DNA from: Actinomycetes bacterium
GTDB lineage: Bacteria > Actinomycetota > Acidimicrobiia > Acidimicrobiales > SZUA-35
Direction of reading: 5' to 3'
Length of the DNA stretch: 34,779 bases
Assembly (NCBI GenBank): GCA_024227975.1
Contig: JAAETV010000561.1
Location: 1-34,779, forward strand
The translations under genes and the position numbers were made by a program. The notes beneath the pieces are model-generated. The model saw nothing but the letters and a program-made list of their open reading frames with translations, ran no database searches and was not told the DNA's origin. Positions 14,812-21,993 of this stretch are shown in pieces (within the stretch, counting starts at the first letter, position 1; each line of letters starts with the position of its first letter).

Positions 14812-16002
14812 ATGACCCGACAAGTGTTCCTGATCGAAGGGCTACGTAGCCCGATTGGCCGATTCGGCGGATCGCTCCGGCCCCTGCGCGCCACCGAGTT
14901 CGGCTCCACCGTCGCCAAGGCCCTCCTCGATCGGGTCAACCTCGACCCAGAGGCGATCGAGCTCGTTGTGGGCGGGATGGTCCTCCAGGACATGACCGAG
15001 TCCAATCCCGCTCGAATAGTCAGCCAACGGATCGGATTGCCAGACCGAGTCCCAGCTTTCACCCTGAACATGCAGTGCTGCTCCGGGATGGCATCGCTGA
15101 TCCAGGCGACATACCAGGTGGCATCTGGTGCAATCGACCTGGCCATGGTGATGGGAATCGAATCGATGAGCAATGCCCCCCACATGGTGCCGGGGTCGCG
15201 TTGGGGCCATCGGTTGGGGAGCGGGTCATTCCTCGACACTCTCAGGGAATGCACGCTGGCCGGATCGGGCATGTGGGGCGAGCCCGAGTACATGATCGAT
15301 GTTGCCGAGAACCACGCCCAGGTCGACGGGTTCAGTCGCGACCAGATGGACGCCTACGCAATCGTTTCCCATGAACGAGCTATCGCAGCCATCGAGGCCG
15401 GGAACCTCGACGACGAGATCACCCCGATCGAGTACGAAACCCGAAAGGGACTGACCCGGTTCGATCGCGACGAAAACCCTCGTCCTACCACTCTCGACTC
15501 GCTGGCGAACCTGCCAGCAGTCAAAGAGGGCGGTGTGATAACTGCCGGCAATGCCGCCTCGATCAACGACGGTGCTGCTGTCGCTCTGGTCGCGTCGGCT
15601 GATGCCATGAACAAGTACAATCTCGAACCGCTTGCTCGAATCATCACCGAGGGCATGGCGATGGTTGGCTGCGACCCGAGCCTCATGGGCTACTCGTGCG
15701 TCGATGCCCTGAACGCATCACTCCAATCCGCCGACAAGACCGTCGAGGACCTGGATCTCATCGAGTGCAACGAGGGATTCGCCGTCCAACTGATCGCATG
15801 TGAAGAGATGGGCGGGTGGAGTCGCGATCGCCTCAACGTCGACGGTGGCTCGGTAGGCCTGGGGCATCCGGTTGGAATGTCAGGTCTGAGGATCACAGTC
15901 CACCTGGCCAAGGCACTCCGTCAGCGTGATCTCACGATCGGCGCGGCTACGGTGCCGGCCGGATCCGGGCTCGGTACCGCTGTGCTACTCGAGGCGGTCT
16001 AA
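14812..16002 (+). CDS. Thiolase-family acetyl-CoA acyltransferase with an altered C-terminal active site
   Basis: The 396-residue protein has the thiolase fold throughout: nucleophile Cys89 in NMQCCSGM, NEGFAVQ in place of NEAFA, and GLGHPVGMSG with His352. Lined up without gaps on Zoogloea thiolase (His348, Cys378), the position of the second cysteine (usually in CIGGG) is Pro382 within TVPAGSGLG. That Cys is the general base for Claisen chemistry, so either the reaction or the proton path differs. AAGGAGGT (14796-14803) lies 8 nt before the ATG. It is divergent from the mutase operon with a shared control region, so it most likely provides its last C-C cleavage or a condensation. A hairpin at 16029-16054 ends the transcript. 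Confidence 0.93.
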   Translation: MTRQVFLIEGLRSPIGRFGGSLRPLRATEFGSTVAKALLDRVNLDPEAIELVVGGMVLQDMTESNPARIVSQRIGLPDRVPAFTLNMQCCSGMASLIQATYQVASGAIDLAMVMGIESMSNAPHMVPGSRWGHRLGSGSFLDTLRECTLAGSGMWGEPEYMIDVAENHAQVDGFSRDQMDAYAIVSHERAIAAIEAGNLDDEITPIEYETRKGLTRFDRDENPRPTTLDSLANLPAVKEGGVITAGNAASINDGAAVALVASADAMNKYNLEPLARIITEGMAMVGCDPSLMGYSCVDALNASLQSADKTVEDLDLIECNEGFAVQLIACEEMGGWSRDRLNVDGGSVGLGHPVGMSGLRITVHLAKALRQRDLTIGAATVPAGSGLGTAVLLEAV

Positions 16003-16028
16003 CGGATCCGACGAAGCCACAGATTGGC

Positions 16029-16054
16029 CATGCCCTCAATGAGCTGAGGGCATG
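16029..16054 (+). terminator. Terminator-like hairpin after the thiolase gene
   Basis: CATGCCCTCA (16029-16038) and TGAGGGCATG (16045-16054) form a perfect 10-bp stem with a 6-nt loop, 26 nt after the thiolase stop. It is followed by TTCCTTCC rather than a run of T, so it is an imperfect intrinsic terminator. Its last four bases are also the start of the 33-bp repeat. Confidence 0.55.
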
Positions 16055-16149
16055 TTCCTTCCGGCTCATGGCGGTGTCCATGGCATATTCCTTCCGGCTC
16101 ATGGCGGTGTCCATGGCATATTCCCTCCGGCTCATGGCGGTGGGCTCAA
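16051..16149. repeat. 33-bp tandem repeat, three copies
   Basis: Units at 16051-16083 and 16084-16116 are nearly identical. A third at 16117-16149 diverges after about 27 bases. Each contains TTCCTTCCGGCTCATGGCGG, with one C/T change in the third copy. The period is a multiple of three, so apparent 11-residue peptide repeats arise on both strands, but these frames have no Shine-Dalgarno sequence and I treat them as non-coding. Confidence 0.8.
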
Positions 16150-16217
16150 GGTCTAGACGGCATGGGCCGATGACCTACTGGTCAGAGTCCATCCGGACTA
16201 CAGCGGGAAAGGACGGG

Positions 16218-16448
16218 ATGAAACTCAAAGTTTGGAGTGCATCCACTTTGATGGCAGCACTGGCTCTGACGGTCAGTCCAGCTCAGGCACAAACCACGGT
16301 CGAAGGGCCACCCCACACGACGACGACAGCCGACGACACCGCTATCTGGGAATCCCCCATCGGCTACATCGCCCTCGCTGGGTTGCTCGGCATCGAGCTC
16401 GGCGTTCGCCGCCGAGGTCTAGCCAAACCTCCACTACCCGTGGATTGA
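16218..16448 (+). CDS. Small secreted, C-terminally membrane-anchored protein
   Basis: The 76-residue protein has a signal peptide (KLKVWSASTLMAALALTVSPAQA, likely cut after AQA near residue 24), a short Thr-rich exposed part, one TM helix at about 47-63 and an Arg-Arg-Arg tail followed by a Pro-rich end. The signal-exposed segment-TM-positive tail order resembles sorted surface proteins, but no LPxTG or PEP motif is present. AAAGGAC lies about 5 nt before the ATG at 16218. The frame stays open upstream to 16068, but that part is encoded by the 33-bp repeats and I exclude it. I do not recognise the family. It stands alone between two hairpins. Confidence 0.6.
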   Translation: MKLKVWSASTLMAALALTVSPAQAQTTVEGPPHTTTTADDTAIWESPIGYIALAGLLGIELGVRRRGLAKPPLPVD

Positions 16449-16480
16449 GCCTGTCTCAACTTCCCTATCAACCCCTACCC

Positions 16481-16518
16481 GGTCCGCTGGCGCACAGATC
16501 GTCAAGTGCCAGCGGACC
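16481..16518. terminator. Long hairpin between convergent genes, likely bidirectional terminator
   Basis: GGTCCGCTGGC (16481-16491) and GCCAGCGGACC (16508-16518) form a perfect 11-bp GC-rich stem. An inner CAC/GTG pairing can shorten the loop to about 10 nt. It sits between the small secreted protein (ends 16448) and the convergent membrane protein (ends 16580). No T-tract follows on either strand. Confidence 0.6.
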
Positions 16519-16579
16519 GCCAAGGGCAGCGATGTCTGATCGGCTCTTCGTACGAGAAGAGAAGTGAGCGGTCGAGGTA

Positions 16580-17662
16580 CTAGCGATCGCCACCGGCGGT
16601 GGGGACGGCTACGTCAGGCCCGGCTCCGGACTCCTGGATCAAGACGAGACCGACGCCGGCGAAACCGGTCAGGATGACCAACCCGCACCAGATCTCGGGC
16701 GGCCAACCCAGCGGACCATCCTCTGCCGCAGCGACCAGCAGGTAGCCGCTGAACAGCGCCGCAGGGCCGGCGAAGGCAGCCAGTCTCTTGCCGATCCCCG
16801 GTTGACCGAGGCGCCTGCTCACCACCAGGGTGGTGTCGAAGGCCAGGCCAGCGACGGCGGCGAGGAATACCGGCCACAACCGATGGGAGAAGGCCAAGGC
16901 TTCCAACCCGACCGCTGTGGTCAGGACCACGGTGGCGGCCCCAAAGGGGAGGACCCAGCGACGCGAGATGATCAGCAGCGGACCAAACAACACTGCGGTG
17001 CTGCTGAAGGCCCCACCGAAGAACATCTGGATTCTCGAGTTGCCGATCCCTCGGTCAGGGTCGAACGGCTCCAGTGCATAGAAGGTGTCGGGCACCATCC
17101 ACAGGTAGTGGGCGAAGAACAACAACACCGACGTAACCAGAACAACGGCTCCGACGGCCAGCGCGGGGGAGGTATCACCACGTGCGGCGGATGACCGGAC
17201 CGGGGTCCACAGGGCAATGACACCGCCCGAGAACAGCAAGAGATGGGTTGGTGACAACAGGGCGTCGATTCCGTTCTCGATCCCGAGGAGGGTGTGCCAG
17301 ATCCCATCTCCGATGCCGCCGACGGCGAACATGAGCAACCCCAACGCAGCGAGGCGGTATGGGGGTGGGAACCATTGGAGGATCGGGGTGGGGCCGCGCC
17401 GCCGGTAGCCGATGAGACCGACCCAGGCGACGAGTGAGGCATAGCCGCCGTAGAGGATGCCATGCCAGGGGGTGAAGAAGTCCTCGGTCTCGGTGTCAAT
17501 GACGAAGACGTGGGCGTAGCCGTCGAGGAAGACGCCCCCGATCATCCACAACCCGATGGCCAACGCGACCCAGTCTTCTACGACAGTGGTGTGGGGAACC
17601 TCGGCTGGTCTCTCGGAGACTTGGCTAGATGGGTTCGTATCGACAATGGTTGGAGCAGCCAT
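16580..17662 (-). CDS. Polytopic membrane protein with a duplicated Asp/His motif
   Basis: The 360-residue protein has roughly nine or ten hydrophobic segments and a short polar N-terminus of about 30 residues. Two similar stretches stand out. LDGYAH (Asp47, His51) is followed 16 residues on by TPWHG (His67), and GDGIWH (Asp119, His123) is followed 17 residues on by SPTHL (His140). Each is followed by a Gly/aliphatic helix. The DGxxH...PxH repeat at helix ends suggests a metal or heme site formed by an internal duplication. I do not recognise a named family and no neighbour gives a function. A TACCCT -10 box 7 nt before the ATG at 17662 supports the start. It is transcribed alone. Confidence 0.8.
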   Translation of the reverse strand: MAAPTIVDTNPSSQVSERPAEVPHTTVVEDWVALAIGLWMIGGVFLDGYAHVFVIDTETEDFFTPWHGILYGGYASLVAWVGLIGYRRRGPTPILQWFPPPYRLAALGLLMFAVGGIGDGIWHTLLGIENGIDALLSPTHLLLFSGGVIALWTPVRSSAARGDTSPALAVGAVVLVTSVLLFFAHYLWMVPDTFYALEPFDPDRGIGNSRIQMFFGGAFSSTAVLFGPLLIISRRWVLPFGAATVVLTTAVGLEALAFSHRLWPVFLAAVAGLAFDTTLVVSRRLGQPGIGKRLAAFAGPAALFSGYLLVAAAEDGPLGWPPEIWCGLVILTGFAGVGLVLIQESGAGPDVAVPTAGGDR

Positions 17663-17669
17663 CGGGCAA

Positions 17670-17675
17670 AGGGTA
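17670..17675 (-). promoter_or_regulatory. -10 box (TACCCT) of a leaderless promoter
   Basis: On the minus strand TACCCT ends 7 nt before the ATG at 17662. No Shine-Dalgarno sequence fits. Confidence 0.45.
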
Positions 17676-17750
17676 CGGGACCGCGCCCCGGGGCCAAGGG
17701 AACCCTTGTTCCCTATCTGGTGTCCTCACCCTGGTCCGGAGGTGTCATCA

Positions 17751-18539
17751 TCAGGACCCGGTGAAATTGGGGCTCCGCTTCTCCAGGAAGCTGGCTACCC
17801 CTTCCTTGTGGTCGTTGGAAGCGAAGAGCCGGGACAGGTTCGAAGCGACCCAGGTCCCGACGTCATCCCAGTCCGGATCGAGGGCTTCCCTCAGCCCCTG
17901 CTTGATGGCTTGCACGGCCAGGGGCGGGCTGGCGGCGATCCGTTGGGCGATATCCATGGCCGTGGTAGCCAGGTCGTCGTGGGCAACGACCCGACCCACG
18001 AGCCCGATCTCACGGGCCATGTCGGCACCTATGACATCTCCGGTGAAGAGCATCTCAGCCGTCTTCTCCCGACCTATGGCGCCGGCCAGGCGACCCAGAC
18101 CGGCAACATCACAGTTGAGGCCACGGAGCACGAACAGCTCTCCGAACGAGGCCCGATTGGAGGCGACCCGGATATCGGCCATCAGAGCCAGCTCCATTCC
18201 CCAACCAAGGGCGTACCCGTTGATGGCTGCCACCACTGGGACGTCGGTATTGAGCAAGGCATCGGCCAAGGGGGTGATCCGTGGATCGCGCCCTAGTCGC
18301 TCCCCCGGCTTGTCGTCGGGGTTGGCCATCACCTTCTTCACATCGTCACCGGCGCAAAACGAGTCTTCGCTTCCAGTGACGATGAGGCAGCGGGCCTCGG
18401 TCCCTCTGACTGCCTCTTCCAGCTCGGCATAGGTCCGATGGGTCAGGGAGTTCTTGGCCTCCGGGCGATTGATGGTGAGGACATCGACATGGCCCTCACT
18501 GGTGACGATGATGTCTTCATACGACATGACGGCGACCAT
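17751..18539 (-). CDS. Enoyl-CoA hydratase/isomerase (crotonase) family protein
   Basis: The protein, about 262 residues, has the crotonase core: INRPEAKNSLT, the oxyanion-hole segment FCAGDD, NGYALGWGMELALMADI, and the C-terminal GVASFLEKRSPNF. The Glu of the GGGCEL position (rat Glu144) is kept as Glu116. The second catalytic Glu (rat Glu164, in QPE) is replaced by Phe136 in FGELFVLRG. Simple hydratase activity is therefore doubtful; an isomerase, hydrolase or dehalogenase-like role is possible. The start is uncertain between the ATGs at 18539 and 18527, neither with a strong ribosome site. It is not adjacent to other acyl-CoA genes, the mutase operon lying 3 kb away. A pair of 20-bp repeats lies just upstream. 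Confidence 0.88.
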   Translation of the reverse strand: MVAVMSYEDIIVTSEGHVDVLTINRPEAKNSLTHRTYAELEEAVRGTEARCLIVTGSEDSFCAGDDVKKVMANPDDKPGERLGRDPRITPLADALLNTDVPVVAAINGYALGWGMELALMADIRVASNRASFGELFVLRGLNCDVAGLGRLAGAIGREKTAEMLFTGDVIGADMAREIGLVGRVVAHDDLATTAMDIAQRIAASPPLAVQAIKQGLREALDPDWDDVGTWVASNLSRLFASNDHKEGVASFLEKRSPNFTGS

Positions 18540-18558
18540 ACTTTCACTAGACCACACT

Positions 18559-18598
18559 CACTTCAACAATCTCACTGGCACTTCAACAATCCCACTGG
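18559..18598. repeat. Two direct 20-bp repeats upstream of the crotonase gene
   Basis: CACTTCAACAATCTCACTGG (18559-18578) is repeated directly at 18579-18598 with a single T-to-C change. They lie 20-60 bp before the crotonase start on its promoter side, where spaced regulator sites would be expected. The rest of the 18540-18742 gap shows no gene. Confidence 0.7.
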
Positions 18599-18742
18599 GA
18601 CACCGCCACCGGGCCAGATGTGAATCACTCTCCCCAACATCATGTTCCAACCTGAGTCCAACGGCCTAAAGGTGTAGGCAAATCGCGCCGTTGAAGCCAA
18701 GACAGAGGTCGCAACAGCAGGTGGAGAGGAGCGAGGGATCCA

Positions 18743-19942
18743 TTGCCCGGGACATGCCGGATAACCCTGGTCGGAATACCGATCTCTTTCATCGCTTCGA
18801 TGGGAGACCTCCAGACCACGACGATCAACGCCACCGACGTTTCAGACGACGCGGCCAGGACAGCCCAGGTGATCGCAAACACCAATTGTGACCTCGTGGT
18901 TCTGGGTTCCGAGCTGGAGCTGGAGCTGGCTCTGGCCGCAGCTACCGAGCTGACCGCTTCTTTTCCCGAGATGGACCTCGTGCTCATGGCCGAGATGACC
19001 CACACAGTCCTGGCCAGCGCCATGGGCGCGGGCGTACGCCAGGTTCTCTCGCCCGATACCACCGGGCCCGAGCTCAACGAGGCCCTCGTCCGGCTGAGCG
19101 GGGTGGTGGCTCTACGCCGCACCCGGCTCGCCGTCACCGCCGAAGAAGAGCCTGAGCAAGACTCAGGCCGCCTGATCACGGTCATGGCGGCCAAAGGTGG
19201 GGTCGGCAAATCAACTCTCGCCGTCAACCTGGCCGCCGAACTGGCTCGCGACGCCCACGACGAAGTCGTCCTCGTCGACCTGAACCTCATGGCCGGTGAG
19301 ATCGACCTCCTTCTCGGGATCGAACCGAAGGCCACCATCGCCTCGGTCGCATCAGAGGGATCGGCGGTGGAAGCAGCCGTCATCAAACTGAGCCTCACCC
19401 GCCACCCCAGCGGGATCCTGATCCTTCCGGCCCCCGATTCACTGATCGACGCCGACGGGATCGATCCCGATCTGATCCTCGAGGTCCTGAACAAGCTCAA
19501 AGCCTCATTCCGCTATGTGGTCGTCGATACCGCCCCGGGTGCCGGGGCCGCCCTGGCCGCAGCGGTCGAAGCAGCTGATGACCTGCTGGCAGTGGCGACA
19601 CCGGACCTGGGCGGGCTGCGCTCCCTGCGCCGCAACCTCGACGGGCTCGACACCCTCGGCCTGATCCAGGCCCGGCGCCACCTCGTGTTGAACCGGTCCG
19701 ACTACCGGACGGGCCTCACCTCTCAGACCATCGAGAACACCGTCGAGCTCCCCATCGCCGTCTCTATCCCCGATACCAGAGAGATTCCGATGGCGGCCAA
19801 CCAGGGGATGATCTTCGTCAGGACCCAGACCAAGACCGAAGCCGCACGCTCGTTCCGGACTCTGGCTACAAAGCTCGAACCGGGTGAGCGGGAGCAGAGC
19901 TCGTCCCCTGGTCAGGCCCGTCGTATGACTGCAGTGGCATGA
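18743..19942 (+). CDS. cpaE: CpaE/TadZ-like MinD-family ATPase
   Basis: The 399-residue protein has an N-terminal receiver-like domain (about 1-125) without an obvious phospho-acceptor layout. A ParA/MinD ATPase follows, with deviant Walker A AAKGGVGKST (about 148-157), VVLVDLNLMAGEIDLLLG and VVVDTAPG. CpaE/TadZ proteins localise Flp/Tad pilus or type II/IV-like secretion machinery at the cell pole. The start is a TTG at 18743 with GAGGG 5 nt upstream; a later ATG (18800) would cut into the first beta strand. The cpaF-type gene follows after 10 bp, and the two clearly form a unit. The C-terminal tail of about 20 residues is polar and unstructured. Confidence 0.85.
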   Translation: MPGTCRITLVGIPISFIASMGDLQTTTINATDVSDDAARTAQVIANTNCDLVVLGSELELELALAAATELTASFPEMDLVLMAEMTHTVLASAMGAGVRQVLSPDTTGPELNEALVRLSGVVALRRTRLAVTAEEEPEQDSGRLITVMAAKGGVGKSTLAVNLAAELARDAHDEVVLVDLNLMAGEIDLLLGIEPKATIASVASEGSAVEAAVIKLSLTRHPSGILILPAPDSLIDADGIDPDLILEVLNKLKASFRYVVVDTAPGAGAALAAAVEAADDLLAVATPDLGGLRSLRRNLDGLDTLGLIQARRHLVLNRSDYRTGLTSQTIENTVELPIAVSIPDTREIPMAANQGMIFVRTQTKTEAARSFRTLATKLEPGEREQSSSPGQARRMTAVA

Positions 19943-19952
19943 AGGCCCAGGC

Positions 19953-21254
19953 ATGACCCTGGGGCGCCGTCTTGCTCTCAGAGCCAGCGCCACCGGGGCT
20001 CCCACCCGCCAGTTTCGCGATCCACTCACCGAGCTTCGTGACCGCACCCGAGAAACTCTGGCCCGAGACCTGGGAAAGAAGCTGGGAGGATCGGAGCACG
20101 ACGCGGTCAAGCTGAAATCATTGGTCACCGAAGAGCTCGACCGGATGATCTCCGACAGCTCCCGGCTTCTGACCACGGCCGAGCGAGCTGAGCTGGCGTC
20201 CACGCTGATCGACGACGTTCTGGGATACGGCCCCATCGAGCCCTTGCTGGCCGACCCATCCGTCAGTGAGGTCATGGTCAACGGCACCGACGCCATCTTC
20301 GTTGAGCGGGGCGGCCAGATCGAGCTGACAACGGCCCGATTCCGCTCCGAGGAACACCTCCGCCAGATCATCGTTCGTATCGCAGCTGCTGTCGGCCGCC
20401 GGGTTGACGAGTCCTCGCCAATGGTCGACGCCCGCTTGGCCGACGGATCCCGTGTCAATGCCGTCATCCCACCCCTTGCAGTCGATGGACCGGCCCTCAC
20501 CATCCGCAAGTTCGGGGCTGACACCCTGACTGCGCACGACCTGGTCGAAGGGGGTTCACTGACCCAGCCGGCTTTGGACCTGCTGTCATCCATCGTGCTG
20601 GGAAAGCTCAACATCATCGTCTCCGGTGGAACCGGAACCGGCAAGACGACGTTTCTCAACGTATTGTCGAGCTTCATCCCGCCAACGGATCGGATCGTGA
20701 CTATTGAAGATGCCGTCGAGCTCCGGCTGCGCCAGCGTCATGTCGTTCGGCTCGAGACCAAGACGGCCAACATCGAGGGTCGGGGCGCCATCGGCACCCG
20801 AGAGCTCGTTCGCAACAGCCTACGAATGCGGCCCGATCGGATCATCGTTGGCGAGTGCCGCGGGGCCGAGGCCCTCGACATGCTCCAAGCCATGAACACG
20901 GGCCATGACGGCTCACTCGGCACCCTGCATGCCAACAACGCCGAGGATGCGCTGACGAGATTGGAGACGATGGTGTTGATGGCCGGCTTGGATCTTCCCA
21001 GCCGGGCCATCCGTGAACAGCTGGCGTCGGCCATCGACGTCATTGTCCAGCTGGAGCGCTTGCGAGACGGGGCCCGGGTCGTGAGCTCGATTGCCGAGGT
21101 CATTGGCTACACCAATGATCGGGTCCGGCTGAATGTGTTGTTCCAGCGCCACTACGACGAGCAGTCGGGCAAGACCTCGGAGCTTCGTCAGATCTCGAAC
21201 GAGCCCCACTTCACCCAGAAACTGGCCAAGGCCGGGGTCACATTGGATAGCTGA
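19953..21254 (+). CDS. cpaF: CpaF/TadA-type secretion ATPase
   Basis: The 433-residue protein matches CpaF/TadA, the hexameric ATPase powering Tad/Flp pilus assembly. Landmarks are DVLGYGPIEPLLADPSVSEVMVNG, Walker A SGGTGTGKTT (about 224-233), the Asp-box VTIEDAVEL, the Walker B region RMRPDRIIVGECRG and the His-box GHDGSLGTLHANN. All are intact. It follows the CpaE-like gene by 10 bp. Unlike typical loci, no tadB/tadC membrane proteins, pilin or prepilin peptidase follow; the next gene is a convergent esterase four bases away. The pair must therefore use partners encoded elsewhere or serve a different export system. Confidence 0.93.
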   Translation: MTLGRRLALRASATGAPTRQFRDPLTELRDRTRETLARDLGKKLGGSEHDAVKLKSLVTEELDRMISDSSRLLTTAERAELASTLIDDVLGYGPIEPLLADPSVSEVMVNGTDAIFVERGGQIELTTARFRSEEHLRQIIVRIAAAVGRRVDESSPMVDARLADGSRVNAVIPPLAVDGPALTIRKFGADTLTAHDLVEGGSLTQPALDLLSSIVLGKLNIIVSGGTGTGKTTFLNVLSSFIPPTDRIVTIEDAVELRLRQRHVVRLETKTANIEGRGAIGTRELVRNSLRMRPDRIIVGECRGAEALDMLQAMNTGHDGSLGTLHANNAEDALTRLETMVLMAGLDLPSRAIREQLASAIDVIVQLERLRDGARVVSSIAEVIGYTNDRVRLNVLFQRHYDEQSGKTSELRQISNEPHFTQKLAKAGVTLDS

Positions 21255-21258
21255 TAGA

Positions 21259-21897
21259 TCAGAGTGCGTCGAGCCAGAGGGCTAGATCCATGACGGACTC
21301 GCCATTGATCTCGTGGCCCATGGGGTACTGGCGGAAGACATGATCGATGCCATGTTCGGTCAGGGTGTCGTGGATGTGGTGGCCACGATCAATGGTGACG
21401 AGTGGGTCGAGGGTCCCGTGATGAACCAGGATCTCGGGCAGGCTTTCGGATTCATCGAAGGCGTAGCTCAGACCGTCGACGGTGGCCAGCATCGTCGAGA
21501 GGCAGCCAATGGCTGCCGGTCGCGTGGCTCCTCCGACCCGAAGGCTGCTGGCCAACGTCATGGCCCCACCTTGGGAGAAGCCAATGATCACAGCCTGGTT
21601 CCTGTCCAGATCCCGGTCGGCACAGACCGCATCGATCGTTTCATCTACCGCCTCCACCGAGGCCATGAACTGTGCCGGGTCGATCTTGCCGGCGGCATCG
21701 CGCTCGTACCAGCCGGCCCCATAGGGAGCGAGGTCGATCGGGGCTCGGGGGCACACGGTGTGAAACCGCCCGTCGGGGTCGATCAGCGGTGTGATGGGGG
21801 CGAGATCGTGCTCGTCGGCCCCGTATCCGTGGAGGAGGACGAGGAGCCGGTCGCCCTCGCCTCGAGATCCGATCGTGTTGACGTCCAACAAAGCCAT
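21259..21897 (-). CDS. Phospholipase/carboxylesterase-type alpha/beta hydrolase
   Basis: The 212-residue protein has the alpha/beta hydrolase order LLVLLHGYGADEHDL (oxyanion segment), GFSQGGA (nucleophile Ser), HHGTLDPLV (Asp) and YPMGHEI (His), as in the acyl-protein thioesterase/YpfH group. It should hydrolyse short-chain or acyl esters in the cytoplasm. I took the ATG at 21897 because the family begins shortly before the first strand; a GTG at 21960 in the same frame would add 21 residues of no family resemblance. No ribosome site separates the choices. It is convergent with the cpaF-type gene (4-bp gap). The 96 bp between it and the nuclease gene hold nothing recognisable. Confidence 0.88.
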   Translation of the reverse strand: MALLDVNTIGSRGEGDRLLVLLHGYGADEHDLAPITPLIDPDGRFHTVCPRAPIDLAPYGAGWYERDAAGKIDPAQFMASVEAVDETIDAVCADRDLDRNQAVIIGFSQGGAMTLASSLRVGGATRPAAIGCLSTMLATVDGLSYAFDESESLPEILVHHGTLDPLVTIDRGHHIHDTLTEHGIDHVFRQYPMGHEINGESVMDLALWLDAL

Positions 21898-21993
21898 CGG
21901 TTCATGTTGGCATGATCGGGCCGGTGAGCTCACGTCGACGCACCCATCCTTGCCGCTCACCGACCTGGGAGGTGTGCCTGAGCCGGCGGGGGC

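Noticed and set aside
16051..16149. CRISPR array
   Set aside because: The repeats are contiguous with no spacers, only three copies exist, and no cas genes are present.
16068..16217. N-terminal extension of the small secreted protein made of 11-residue repeats
   Set aside because: The extension is just the 33-bp repeat read in frame. The signal peptide and ribosome site put the start at 16218.
19505..20677. 390-residue open frame on the minus strand
   Set aside because: It is opposite the cpaE/cpaF-type genes, Ser/Arg-rich, and has no recognisable fold.
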